From Notoacmeibacter ruber (GTDB taxonomy: Bacteria > Pseudomonadota > Alphaproteobacteria > Rhizobiales > Rhizobiaceae), in NCBI RefSeq assembly GCF_003668555.1, contig NZ_RCWN01000001.1, forward strand, positions 2,703,501 through 2,767,500: a stretch of DNA of 64,000 nucleotides. The letters are read 5' to 3'. Of the stretch, positions 46,321 through 55,612 are shown in pieces. The number at the start of each line of letters is the position of its first letter. The stretch's first letter is position 1. The notes beneath the pieces are model-generated. The model made no database searches, had not been told where the DNA came from, and worked only from the letters and a program-made list of their open reading frames with translations. The position numbers were made by a program, and so were the translations under genes.

Positions 46321-47210
46321 ACACGCACAAACCTTCCATCCTGATCGTCGATGATTCTCCGGAGACTGCGTCCATGCTGAAGGACGCCATCGCCTTTCAC
46401 GGCTTCATCGCAGAAGCGGCCCATTCAGGCCTCGAGGCGCTCAAGGCGATCGGCCGGGCCGTCCCGGACATGGTGCTGATGGACGCGCGCATGCCCGGCA
46501 TGGACGGATTCGAAACGACGGAAATGGTCCGCTCGGATGCAAGGTCGCGCCATGTGCCAGTGATGATCATGACCGGCGCCAATGAATCCGAACATGTGGT
46601 GCGGGCCTTTGCGTCGGGCGCGGTCGACTTCATCGCCAAGCCCATCAATCTGGATGAACTCTTCGCACGGATGAGCGTGCATCTTGGACAGTCTCACCGC
46701 CAGCGCTCCGCGCAGATGGCGTTGGATGCGACGGGCCGTCACATCCTGTCCGTTTCGACGCATGGCATGATCCAGTGGATGACGCGGCAGGCGAGCGAAT
46801 TGCTGGAGCGGTCGGGGCTGCCCCATGGCGAAAACCAGCGATTACCGCTCACCGTCGTGGAATGGCTGACCGAGGTGCCGGAGCAACCGCTGACGCTGCA
46901 GCATAACGGAATGGCGCTCGAACTGCGTATTGTCGAGACGTCGCCCGATCAGTTTCTGATCCGGCTCCTGGACCGCAGCATTGGCAGTGACGAAGAGCGC
47001 CTCGCCGATACGTTCGATCTCACCATGAGGGAAGCGCAGGTGCTCCTGTGGATAGCGCATGGCAAATCCAACAAGGAAATCGGCGATATTCTGGAAATGA
47101 GCCACCGGACGGTGAACAAGCATCTGGAGCAGATCTTCGCCAAGCTCGGGGTGGAAAACCGCACGGCCGCGGCAACGACGGCGGTCCGGGTGCTCTGGGC
47201 TGATAGCTGA
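46317..47210 (+). CDS. LuxR-family response regulator, partner of the permease-type kinase
   Basis: A 297-residue regulator. The receiver has Asp56 in VLMDARMPGMDG and Lys in FIAKPINLDE. A middle segment of about 100 residues (130-225) has no obvious domain, and the C-terminal helix-turn-helix (about 233-295) reads LTMREAQVLLWIAHGKSNKEIGDILEMSHRT in pieces typical of NarL/FixJ proteins. Its ATG overlaps the kinase stop, so the two are translated together. The perfect inverted repeat in the urt-kinase gap would suit a dimeric regulator like this, suggesting control of urea or amide use. Confidence 0.9.
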   Translation: MNTHKPSILIVDDSPETASMLKDAIAFHGFIAEAAHSGLEALKAIGRAVPDMVLMDARMPGMDGFETTEMVRSDARSRHVPVMIMTGANESEHVVRAFASGAVDFIAKPINLDELFARMSVHLGQSHRQRSAQMALDATGRHILSVSTHGMIQWMTRQASELLERSGLPHGENQRLPLTVVEWLTEVPEQPLTLQHNGMALELRIVETSPDQFLIRLLDRSIGSDEERLADTFDLTMREAQVLLWIAHGKSNKEIGDILEMSHRTVNKHLEQIFAKLGVENRTAAATTAVRVLWADS

Positions 47211-47275
47211 TCTCTTCAAAAAGCCGGCCTGAGCCGATGACGGCGTTTGAGAGAAGACTCAGGGTCCAAGCTGAC

Positions 47276-47351
<76 letters not shown>

Positions 47352-47551
47352 ACGCCGCGCAGATGAAGCATCCGCGCATGTCCGCATTTATGGGCGCACC
47401 CCGATTTCTGTCAAGCAGATGGCGCCGCCTGCGCCGAGCTGCGACATCCCGAAAAACGCACTGGACAAATGCACGCCGCCCCGACAGTTTGCGCGCCTTG
47501 GGACAGCGTTCTTCGACAGCGCATGACCGATAGACGGAATGCGAACGCTCG

Positions 47552-48826
47552 ATGGCCGACACCGACAGCCAGCCCCCTGAGAGGCAACCCACGCACGACG
47601 ACCACGCGCCGGAGGACCGCTTTGCGGCCTTTCGCCATCGCTCCTATGCGCTCTATTGGCTTTCACGCTTCTTCTCGACCTTCGCAACACAAATCTTCAT
47701 CGTCGCGCTCGGATGGCAGGTTTACGACATCACCCGCGATCCGCTCGATCTCGGGCTGATCGGCCTGACGCAATTCCTGCCGGCGCTGCTCCTCGTTCTG
47801 GTCACGGGGTCGGCCGCGGACCGGTTTGGCCGCAGACGCATCATGGCATTGAGCGCTGCGATCGAGGCGTCCGTCGCCGTGGCACTGCTTATCTTCACGC
47901 TCAGCGATCCCGATGAGGTCTGGCCTGTCTTTGTCCTGCTCGTGATCTTCGGCACGGCGCGAGCTTTCTACAGTCCGGCGAGTTCGGCCCTGGTCGCCAA
48001 TCTCGTCCCGGCCGACACGTTTGCGAATGCCGTGGCGTGGAATTCCTCCGCCTGGCAAACCGCAACGATCGTCGGCCCTGTCCTCGGCGGCCTTCTCTAC
48101 GGTGTCGGGGCAACCGCCGCCTATGCGGTGGCCACGATCCTCTTCGTAAGCGGTGCAATCCTGATCATTGCCATCAAGGCACCGCCACAGAGGATCGAGA
48201 GAGAAACGGTCAGCATCAGCACCGTTCTTGCCGGGTTCGACTATATCAGGCGCGAGAAGGTCGTGTTCGGCGCGATCTCTCTGGATCTGTTCGCCGTGCT
48301 GCTTGGCGGTGCGGTGGCGCTGATGCCCGTCTATGCCCGCGACATCCTGTCGGTCGGCCCACTGGGTCTCGGCATGCTGCGCGCGGCGCCCGGCATCGGC
48401 GCGCTTGCCATGGCGTTCTGGCTGGCGCGCTATCCGATTCGCGTCCACGCCGGAGCGATCATGCTGGCAACGGTCGGTCTATTCGGACTATTCACCGTGG
48501 TCTTCGGCATGTCGACACTGGCCTGGCTATCGATCCTCGCGCTGGTCGGCATGGGCGCTGCGGACATGGTCTCGGTCGTCATCCGTGAAACTCTGATCCA
48601 GCTCTGGACACCGGATCAACTGCGTGGCCGCGTCAACGCGGTCAATCAGGTCTTCCTCGGCGCCAGCAATGAGCTTGGCGAGTTCCGCGCCGGCACCATG
48701 GCCTACCTGATCGGGGCGGTGCCCGCCGTTGTGCTGGGAGGCTTTGCGGCCATGGGGTGCGCCGGTCTGTGGGCCTGGCTTTTCCCGCAGCTGGCGCGTG
48801 TGCAGCATCTCGACGGGCGGCACTGA
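47552..48826 (+). CDS. MFS exporter, EntS/DUF894-like
   Basis: A 424-residue transporter with 12 predicted membrane segments, opening FRHRSYALYWLSRFFSTFATQI. The GSAADRFGRRRIM loop between segments 2 and 3 is the MFS signature. FYSPASSALVANLVP and RGRVNAVNQVFLGASNELGEFRAG match the EntS-like group, which exports siderophores or drugs by proton antiport. The N-terminal 25 residues are polar. Monocistronic, beside the tRNA gene and convergent with the DUF167 gene. The substrate cannot be told. Confidence 0.88.
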   Translation: MADTDSQPPERQPTHDDHAPEDRFAAFRHRSYALYWLSRFFSTFATQIFIVALGWQVYDITRDPLDLGLIGLTQFLPALLLVLVTGSAADRFGRRRIMALSAAIEASVAVALLIFTLSDPDEVWPVFVLLVIFGTARAFYSPASSALVANLVPADTFANAVAWNSSAWQTATIVGPVLGGLLYGVGATAAYAVATILFVSGAILIIAIKAPPQRIERETVSISTVLAGFDYIRREKVVFGAISLDLFAVLLGGAVALMPVYARDILSVGPLGLGMLRAAPGIGALAMAFWLARYPIRVHAGAIMLATVGLFGLFTVVFGMSTLAWLSILALVGMGAADMVSVVIRETLIQLWTPDQLRGRVNAVNQVFLGASNELGEFRAGTMAYLIGAVPAVVLGGFAAMGCAGLWAWLFPQLARVQHLDGRH

Positions 48827-48844
48827 AGCGGCCCGCAATCAGCC

Positions 48845-49159
48845 TCACAGGGAAGCCAGCTTCTCGGCGAGTTCGGTAGGCGAGCCGGCGAGCTCCAGCC
48901 TTTTCAGACGGCTCGTCGGGCCGGAAATAACCGTCACGTCACTCTTCGCGATGGAGAGACTGTCCGCCAGAAGCGCGATCAGCGCGGCATTCGCCTTGCC
49001 GCGCTCCGGCACGGCGCGCACTCTGGCTGTCAGATATGTCTGGCCGTCCGCACCCTCCACATAGCCTTCGAGGCGGTCATGCGCGGCGCGCGGCGTCAGC
49101 CGGACCACAAGCTCCACACCCTTCGCGGTCGCCCGAAAGGCCGGCACGGCGTGGCTCAC
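48845..49159 (-). CDS. DUF167 (YggU-type) protein
   Basis: A 104-residue small cytoplasmic protein with the DUF167 motifs VRLTPRAAHDRLEG, VRAVPERGKANAALIALLA and VISGPTSRLKRLEL. Its function is unknown; it is often found next to yggT. The GTG at 49159 overlaps the yggT stop (GTGA), so it is likely coupled to it. The longer open frame upstream runs through yggT in another frame and is not used. Confidence 0.88.
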   Translation of the reverse strand: MSHAVPAFRATAKGVELVVRLTPRAAHDRLEGYVEGADGQTYLTARVRAVPERGKANAALIALLADSLSIAKSDVTVISGPTSRLKRLELAGSPTELAEKLASL

Positions 49160-49443
49160 ACGCTGTAGAGAATCTGCATCAGCACCTGCTGAATGAAGAA
49201 GATAATGATGAACAGGATGATCGGGGAAATATCGATCCCGCCAAGATGCGGCATGAAACGGCGGATCGGCGCAAGAGCCGGCTCGGTGACCCGCACCAGA
49301 AAATCCCAGACAATATCGACGAAGCGATTGCGCCGGTTGATGATGTCGAAGGCGATCAGCCAGGACACCACGATCATCGCGATGATGATCCATTTGTAGA
49401 TATCGAGCGCGTAGAGAAGCGTCAGGATGACCGGCTGCAGCAC
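49156..49443 (-). CDS. YggT-family membrane protein
   Basis: A 95-residue protein with two membrane segments (about 5-25 and 70-90) separated by the conserved cytoplasmic stretch NRRNRFVDIVWDFLVRVTEPALAPIRRF (given here in part), in which TEPxLxPIRR is the YggT signature. The family is linked to cell-division-associated functions in plastids and osmotic shock in bacteria. GTG at 49443 is chosen because AAAGGA lies just upstream and the family starts at the first membrane segment. Confidence 0.9.
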   Translation of the reverse strand: MLQPVILTLLYALDIYKWIIIAMIVVSWLIAFDIINRRNRFVDIVWDFLVRVTEPALAPIRRFMPHLGGIDISPIILFIIIFFIQQVLMQILYSV

Positions 49444-49530
49444 GTGCGATGTCCTTTTTGCTGAACGTTTGGCGTTATGCCGATGTAGCGAGAGCGGCGC
49501 GCCCTCACAAGGGAGCAAGTCATTCCTGGT

Positions 49531-49567
49531 AAAGGAAGACCCGCGCGACAGATTTGCCGCGCGGGTC
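49531..49567 (-). terminator. Terminator after amtB
   Basis: GACCCGCGCG (49538-49547) pairs perfectly with CGCGCGGGTC (49558-49567). On the minus strand it is followed by TTCCTTT. The plus strand also has TGTTTT behind it, so it may work both ways. Confidence 0.75.
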
Positions 49568-49619
49568 TGTTTTCATTCGGCCTGACCGTCTTCCGCGGTC
49601 ACTGGGCCCGTTCCGTCGA

Positions 49620-50993
49620 TTAACGGACTGATCCGGTCGGCGAGAATTCCGGATAGGCTTCCACACCGACTTCGGCGCGGTCCAGACCGATCATCTCTTC
49701 TTCTTCGGAGACCCGCATGCCGACGATCAGCTTCAGGATGAACCAGACGATGAAGGAGGCGACGAGGGTGAAGACGCCATAGGCGACGATACCGATGAGC
49801 TGCACCCCGAAGGACGCATCGCTGTTGGTCGCCGGCACGATGATCGTGCCCCACATACCGGCCAGAAGGTGAACCGGAATGGCGCCGACCACGTCGTCGA
49901 TCTTCAGCTTGTCGAGCAGCGGCACGGTGAAGACGACGATCACACCGCCGACGGCACCGATCAGGATGGCGGCAAGCGGACCGGGCGTCAGCGGCTCGGC
50001 CGTGATGGACACCAGACCGGCCAGCGCGCCGTTCAGCACCATCGTGACATCGACCTTCTTGTAGAGAATGGCCGTCAGGATGAGCGCAGCCACCACACCG
50101 CCGGCAGCGGCGAGGTTGGTGTTGGCGAAGATGCGGCTGACATCGGAGACGTCACCGATCGAGCCCATCGCGAGCTGCGAAGCGCCGTTGAAGCCGAACC
50201 AGCCGAGCCACAGGATGAACGTGCCAAGCGTGGCGAGCGGGATGGACGAGCCCGGAAGCGGGTGAACAACACCGCCCGTACCAAACTTGCCAAGACGCGG
50301 GCCAAGCAGGATGGCACCGGCCAGAGCGGCCCAGCCGCCGACCGAGTGAACCAGCGTGGAACCGGCGAAGTCCTGGAAGCCCATGGCATCGAGCCAGCCG
50401 GCACCCCATTTCCACGAACCGGCGATCGGATAGATGAAGCCGGTCAGGATCACGGTGAAGATCAGGAAGGGCATCAGCTTGATGCGCTCGGCAAGCGTTC
50501 CTGAAACGATCGACGCGGCCGTTGCCACGAAGACCATCTGGAAGAACCAGTCCGATGCGGTCGAATAGCCCGTATCGAGCGCGTTGCCGCCAACCGGGTC
50601 CCACGCATAGGGCGCGAAGGTGCCGATATAGCCACCATCCACATTCGTATACATCAGGCTGTAGCCGACCACCCAGTACATGATGCCGGCGATCGAATAG
50701 AGTGCGATATTCTTCAAGCACTGCATGGAGACGTTCTTGGAACGCACCAGACCGGCCTCGAGCATGGCGAAGCCCGCCGCCATCCACATGACCAGAAAGC
50801 CACCGATCAGGAACAGCAGCGTGTTGAAGATATAGGCGGTCTCGGCGGAAACGCCTCCGCCCGAAACGGCCTCTGCAGCAGCGTCGCTACCCTGACCGGC
50901 AGCATCAGCGGCTTCCTGCGCGAAGGCAGGTTCGAGATAGGCCAGACCTGTCAGCCCGGTCAGGGCGGCCATGGCGAGAAGTTTGCGGTTCAT
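49620..50993 (-). CDS. amtB: Ammonium transporter AmtB
   Basis: A 457-residue inner-membrane ammonium channel with a cleavable signal peptide (residues 1-25, ending AFAQ), a polar Gly/Ala-rich stretch and eleven membrane segments. The twin pore His residues are in STLVHSVGGWAAL and IPVHLLAGMWG. The conserved GxAMLEAG and GGxxxxxPLLDKLKID-type segments are intact. It lies 20 bases after glnK; the pair works together, GlnK blocking AmtB when ammonium is plentiful. The ATG at 50993 begins the signal peptide; an upstream TTG eight codons earlier is unlikely. Confidence 0.96.
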   Translation of the reverse strand: MNRKLLAMAALTGLTGLAYLEPAFAQEAADAAGQGSDAAAEAVSGGGVSAETAYIFNTLLFLIGGFLVMWMAAGFAMLEAGLVRSKNVSMQCLKNIALYSIAGIMYWVVGYSLMYTNVDGGYIGTFAPYAWDPVGGNALDTGYSTASDWFFQMVFVATAASIVSGTLAERIKLMPFLIFTVILTGFIYPIAGSWKWGAGWLDAMGFQDFAGSTLVHSVGGWAALAGAILLGPRLGKFGTGGVVHPLPGSSIPLATLGTFILWLGWFGFNGASQLAMGSIGDVSDVSRIFANTNLAAAGGVVAALILTAILYKKVDVTMVLNGALAGLVSITAEPLTPGPLAAILIGAVGGVIVVFTVPLLDKLKIDDVVGAIPVHLLAGMWGTIIVPATNSDASFGVQLIGIVAYGVFTLVASFIVWFILKLIVGMRVSEEEEMIGLDRAEVGVEAYPEFSPTGSVR

Positions 50994-51013
50994 CGTGGAA
51001 TAACCCCTCTTGA

Positions 51014-51454
<441 letters not shown>

Positions 51455-51486
51455 AATGGGAACGGACGGACCGAAAACCTTCCGGC

Positions 51487-51523
51487 AAAACACAAAACAG
51501 GCGCCAATCAGGATTAGCGCCTG
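51487..51523 (-). terminator. Terminator after tesB, inside the glnK control region
   Basis: CAGGCGC (51498-51504) pairs with GCGCCTG (51517-51523) and on the minus strand is followed by TTTTGTGTTTT. It ends tesB transcripts before they reach glnK, between the NtrC site and the sigma-54 promoter. Confidence 0.85.
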
Positions 51524-51540
51524 CTCATATCCGATTCATA

Positions 51541-51557
51541 TGCACGGTAAATGTGCA
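51541..51557. promoter_or_regulatory. NtrC-type enhancer site
   Basis: TGCAC-N7-GTGCA, the dyad recognised by NtrC (TGCAC-C-N5-G-GTGCA), perfect in both half-sites. It lies about 90 bases upstream of the sigma-54 promoter and just beyond the tesB stop codon. Confidence 0.7.
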
Positions 51558-51573
51558 GTGACTTCGGAACTGA

Positions 51574-52449
51574 CTACTTTTTAGGCGCACGCACCCGCAT
51601 CAGCCCTTCCTGCGCCACTGAAGCGATATGCGTGCCGTCCCGTGTGAAGATCATGCCGCGCGCGAAGCCGCGTGAGCCGATCGCCGTCGGGCTTTCCGAA
51701 CTGTAAAGAAGCCAGTCCGACAGATTGGTCGGCCGGTGAAACCACATGGCGTGGTCCAGACTGGCCATCTGCAATTGCGGATCCCACACGGAGCGGCCAT
51801 GGGCGAAGGTCGCCGTGTCCAGCAGCGTCATGTCGGAGGCATAGGCTAGAATGGCCGAGCGAAGCGGCGCATCGTCCGGCACCGTCTCAGCACCGAGCGT
51901 CCGAATCCAGACGTGCTGGATCGGCTCCAGCTTGTCGCGGGTCAGATAGTGATCAGTCATCACCGGGCGGAATTCGAAAGGCCTCGGCTGCTTCCACCAG
52001 CTTTTCATGGCCTCGGGCAGCTTGTCGATGAACCCGCCCATAAGGTCGCCATCACTTTGCAGGTCTTCCGGCGTCGGCACATCCGGCATCACCGCCTGAT
52101 GGTCGAGCCCCTCCTCTTCGAGATGAAACGACGCCATAAAGGAAAAAATAGCGTGGCCGTGCTGAATAGCGTTCACGCGACGGGTGACAAAGCTGCGCCC
52201 ATCGCGGATACGGTCGACCTGATAAACGATCGGCACGGCGGGATCGCCGGGTCGCAAAAAGTAGGCGTGGAGCGAATGAACACCATATTCCACTTCGACA
52301 GTCTGCTGAGCGGCCACGAGCGCCTGCCCGATCACCTGACCGCCGAAGATGCGCTGCCAGCCGACCTGGGGTGAATTGCCGCGGTAGAGATTATGTTCGA
52401 TCCGTTCCAGCGTCAGCGTTTCGAGAAGATCGGCGATAGGGTCCGACAT
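51574..52449 (-). CDS. tesB: Acyl-CoA thioesterase II
   Basis: A 291-residue double-hotdog thioesterase, usual length, that hydrolyses medium- and long-chain acyl-CoA. The N-terminal domain includes NLYRGNSPQVGWQRIFGGQVIGQALVAA (in part) and HSLHAYFLRPGDP; the C-terminal domain has SLDHAMWFHRP and the catalytic Gln in ASVAQEGLMR. Cytoplasmic. It lies directly upstream of the glnK control region with its own terminator. Confidence 0.95.
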   Translation of the reverse strand: MSDPIADLLETLTLERIEHNLYRGNSPQVGWQRIFGGQVIGQALVAAQQTVEVEYGVHSLHAYFLRPGDPAVPIVYQVDRIRDGRSFVTRRVNAIQHGHAIFSFMASFHLEEEGLDHQAVMPDVPTPEDLQSDGDLMGGFIDKLPEAMKSWWKQPRPFEFRPVMTDHYLTRDKLEPIQHVWIRTLGAETVPDDAPLRSAILAYASDMTLLDTATFAHGRSVWDPQLQMASLDHAMWFHRPTNLSDWLLYSSESPTAIGSRGFARGMIFTRDGTHIASVAQEGLMRVRAPKK

Positions 52450-52552
52450 AGCTTAATCATTTCTCCAATGGACAGGTGTGCACGATGTCGGACAGGGTGT
52501 CGCGCCAGTCAAGCGGTAAGCCGTTTTCGAACTTGAAGGAGTATGTTTCATC

Positions 52553-53791
52553 ATGTCAGGAACTGAAGGCGCGGATCGGCACGCCGATATCGTCATTTGC
52601 GGTGCCGGCTATGTCGGACTCGCGACGGCTGTCGCCATAAAGCAGGCACGCCCCTCGCTCGACATTGTCGTGGCCGATGCCGCCCCCGAAGGTGTGTGGC
52701 GCAAGGAGGGACGTGCCTCCGCGATCGCGGCTGCCGCGCAGGCCATGCTCGAACAGTTGGGCGTCTGGCAGAGACTGGCTGAGGGCGCGCAACCGATCAA
52801 CGAAATGATCGTGACCGACAGCCGCAACTCCGACCCCATCCGCCCGGTCTTTTTGACCTTTTCCGGCGAAGTGGAACCGGGCCAGCCTTTCGCCCATATG
52901 TTGATGAACCGCGATATGATCGGCGCCTTGCGCGAGCGCGCCGACGAACTGGGGATCGAGGTCAACCAGAGCACGCCCATTGCCGCTCTCGACCGCAGCG
53001 GACCGATGGCCACCGTGACCGCCGCGGACGGCCGCCGCTTTCGCGCTCGCCTGATCGTCGCCGCCGACGGCGCACGGTCCCGATTGCGCGACTGGGCCGG
53101 CATCCGGACGGTCTCATGGCAATATGGCCAGAGTGGCATCGTCTGCACGATCGGCCATGAACGCCCCCATAATGGCCGGGCGGAAGAGCATTTCCTTCCT
53201 GTCGGACCGTTCGCAATATTGCCGCTGCCGGGCAACAGATCATCGATCGTGTGGAATGAACGCACCGCCGATGCCGAACGGCTGGTCAAGGGCGATCCAT
53301 TCCTCTTCGAAGCCGAGCTGGAGGCCCGTTTTGGACGCCATCTCGGCGCGATCACCGTCGAAAGCGAACCACGCGCCTTTCCGCTTGGCCTGACGCTGGC
53401 ACGAGCCTTCGTGACGCAGAGGCTGGCCCTCGCCGGAGACGCGGCGCACGGTATCCACCCGATCGCCGGCCAGGGCCTCAACCTCGGCTTCAAGGATGTG
53501 GCGGCTCTGGCCGAGATCATCGTCGAGGCCGACCGTCTCGGACAGGATTTCGGTCAGGAAGACGTTCTGGAAGCCTATCAGCGCTGGCGCCGCTTCGACA
53601 CGCTCCGCATGGGCGCCACCAGCGATATCCTCAACCGGCTTTTCTCCAATGATATCACGCCGGTCCGAATGATCCGGGATTTCGGTCTCGGCCTCGTCGA
53701 GCGTATGCCGGGCCTGAAGCGTGACTTCATCCGACAGGCGGCGGGCCATGCTGGGCCCCTGCCGCGCCTGCTGAAGGGACAAGCCATATGA
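52553..53791 (+). CDS. Ubiquinone biosynthesis hydroxylase, UbiH/UbiF/Coq6 family
   Basis: A 412-residue flavin monooxygenase that hydroxylates the ubiquinone ring. The FAD-binding GAGYVGLATAVAIK is at residues about 15-28, the DG motif is AADGARSRLR, and the C-terminal GDAAHGIHPIAGQGLNLGFKDVAAL is the family signature. Which ring position it attacks cannot be read from sequence; alphaproteobacteria often use one broad enzyme (UbiL/UbiM type). ACTTGAAGGAG precedes the ATG. Its stop overlaps the start of the next gene (ATGA). Confidence 0.92.
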   Translation: MSGTEGADRHADIVICGAGYVGLATAVAIKQARPSLDIVVADAAPEGVWRKEGRASAIAAAAQAMLEQLGVWQRLAEGAQPINEMIVTDSRNSDPIRPVFLTFSGEVEPGQPFAHMLMNRDMIGALRERADELGIEVNQSTPIAALDRSGPMATVTAADGRRFRARLIVAADGARSRLRDWAGIRTVSWQYGQSGIVCTIGHERPHNGRAEEHFLPVGPFAILPLPGNRSSIVWNERTADAERLVKGDPFLFEAELEARFGRHLGAITVESEPRAFPLGLTLARAFVTQRLALAGDAAHGIHPIAGQGLNLGFKDVAALAEIIVEADRLGQDFGQEDVLEAYQRWRRFDTLRMGATSDILNRLFSNDITPVRMIRDFGLGLVERMPGLKRDFIRQAAGHAGPLPRLLKGQAI

Positions 53792-54441
53792 CGGCGGGCG
53801 CCGCGAACGGGACCGGCGGCCACAGCCCTCATTCTCCGCTCCGCCGTGTTGGTTTCGACGAGCTGACGGCAACGGTGCGGCAGGCCGCCCTCGCCCGCGG
53901 CTACCCCAAGGAAATCGCTTCGATCGCGGCGGAAATGACCTTGTGGTGCGAGCGTCACCGCCTGCCGGCTCTCGCCGCAATGGCCGATCATTTCGAACGG
54001 ATCGGCCGCTTCGAGGCGTCGACAGCGGAGCCGAAGCCGCAAAAGGATGGCTCGATCCAGTTCAACGATCCACTCCTCGGCGGCATGTTCATCCATCATC
54101 ATTATGATGATTTTCAGTGGCCGGCGCTGATCGACGGACCGAAGACCGGAACCGTTCTTTTCGCGGCCTTTCTGGCTCTTGGCGCCCATCAGCGGGGCGA
54201 TCATCTCTCGATCGCCTTTCTGGGGGCCGAAGATCGACCGGCGGAAGCCGCCCGGCTTTTGTATGGCGAGGGCCGTTCCCTCGTGGAAGGGGATGCCTCG
54301 GTCATCCGGTTCAGCCGGCGCATCGCGATCGAAAAGGTTGAACCCTCCAACAGCCTTTTGCTCGAGGAAGCCCTGTCCGAGTCGATTCCGTGCGATCCTG
54401 CCGTGATGGAGCGACTTTCGACGGACGTTTCCAAAGATTGA
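53788..54441 (+). CDS. DUF3726-like protein
   Basis: A 217-residue cytoplasmic protein. The segment VGFDELTATVRQAALARGYPKEIASIAAEM near its N-terminus resembles DUF3726 proteins, in which a helical start of this kind is followed by an alpha/beta domain; I am only moderately sure. A short histidine run (HHHYDDF) lies near residue 95. There is no signal peptide or membrane segment. Its ATG overlaps the hydroxylase stop, so the two are cotranslated, and a role alongside that enzyme is possible. Function unknown. Confidence 0.6.
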   Translation: MTAGAANGTGGHSPHSPLRRVGFDELTATVRQAALARGYPKEIASIAAEMTLWCERHRLPALAAMADHFERIGRFEASTAEPKPQKDGSIQFNDPLLGGMFIHHHYDDFQWPALIDGPKTGTVLFAAFLALGAHQRGDHLSIAFLGAEDRPAEAARLLYGEGRSLVEGDASVIRFSRRIAIEKVEPSNSLLLEEALSESIPCDPAVMERLSTDVSKD

Positions 54442-54468
54442 TGGTTGATACCTCTCCAAGGAGGCACG

Positions 54469-55524
54469 ATGCATGCGTTTCTAATCAGCTTGGCCCAAAG
54501 TTCCGCCAGCGAAGCGGGAGATGCCGCTCTGGGCGAAGACGGAACCGTGGCCACGACACCGCAACAGATCGATGTGAGTCCCAGCGGGCTTTATGAGAAG
54601 CTGGATAGTTGGGTGGACGGTTTTATCGCACTTCTTCCCAATATCGGGGTCGCGATCATCGTCTTCATCCTGTTCTGGTTGATCGGATCGGGCGTCAAGC
54701 GAGGTCTTATCGTCTGGTCGGTGCGCAATGACCGCAGGAATCTGGGCGAAGTTCTGGGTGGCTTCGTCAAAGCCGCGCTGATCATCCTCGGCGGCCTCCT
54801 CGCCATGACGATCATCCTGCCGACCTTGCGGCCCGCCGATCTCGTCGCCGGCCTCGGCATCGGTTCCGTCGCCATCGGCTTCGCCTTCAAGGACATCTTG
54901 CAGAACTGGCTGGCGGGTCTGCTCATTCTGATCCGCCAGCCCTTCCGCCCGGGCGACCAGATCGTCATCGACGGCTATGAGGGAACGGTCGAACATATCG
55001 AGACGCGCGTCACGGCGATCCGCACCTATGACGGCCGCCTGGCGCTCATTCCCAATGCCGACGTCTATACCAATGCCGTGATCGTCAACACGGCCTACCC
55101 CAAGCGCCGCAGTGAGTATGATGTCGGTATCGGCTACGGCGACGATATCGATCTGGCCCGATCCGTTATCCTCGAAACGGTCAAAAAAGCCGAGGGCGTG
55201 CTGGCCGAACCTGAGCCGGAAGTTCTCGTGCTCGATCTCGCCGCATCCTGGGTTACCATGCGCGCACGCTGGTGGAGCGATCCCTTCCGCTCGGACATTA
55301 TGCATGTCCGGTCGAATGTCATTCACGATGTAAAGCTCGCCCTCGATGAGGCCGGCGTCGACATGCCCTATGAAACGGTCGTCTCCCTGTTTCATGATCA
55401 GACAGAGAATGTCGATGGCGATCGAAAGGCTCAGAGGGAAGGTTGGCCAGCGGGCGACAGTCCGCCCTCACCTGCACGCGCGATGCAAAGGGATTCCGCC
55501 TCCTCGGACAACAAAGATGATTGA
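54469..55524 (+). CDS. Small-conductance mechanosensitive channel (MscS family)
   Basis: A 351-residue inner-membrane channel. Three membrane segments (about 55-80, 95-115, 122-145) lead into the pore helix and beta domain: GLGIGSVAIGFAFKDILQNWLAG, then FRPGDQIVIDGYEGTVEHI and IPNADVYTNAV, all MscS hallmarks. It opens under membrane tension to release solutes. The C-terminal 45 residues are polar and Arg/Ser/Pro-rich. The ATG at 54469 follows AAGGAGG; the TTG eight codons upstream is unlikely. It lies 28 bases after the DUF3726-like gene. Confidence 0.93.
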   Translation: MHAFLISLAQSSASEAGDAALGEDGTVATTPQQIDVSPSGLYEKLDSWVDGFIALLPNIGVAIIVFILFWLIGSGVKRGLIVWSVRNDRRNLGEVLGGFVKAALIILGGLLAMTIILPTLRPADLVAGLGIGSVAIGFAFKDILQNWLAGLLILIRQPFRPGDQIVIDGYEGTVEHIETRVTAIRTYDGRLALIPNADVYTNAVIVNTAYPKRRSEYDVGIGYGDDIDLARSVILETVKKAEGVLAEPEPEVLVLDLAASWVTMRARWWSDPFRSDIMHVRSNVIHDVKLALDEAGVDMPYETVVSLFHDQTENVDGDRKAQREGWPAGDSPPSPARAMQRDSASSDNKDD

Positions 55525-55612
55525 GATGCGGGGCTGCGGAAACGGATTGCCCGAATCAATTTGAACATCCGGTCTAACCGCTGCTTAACGGGAACTGTGC
55601 AAAAGCAGAGGC

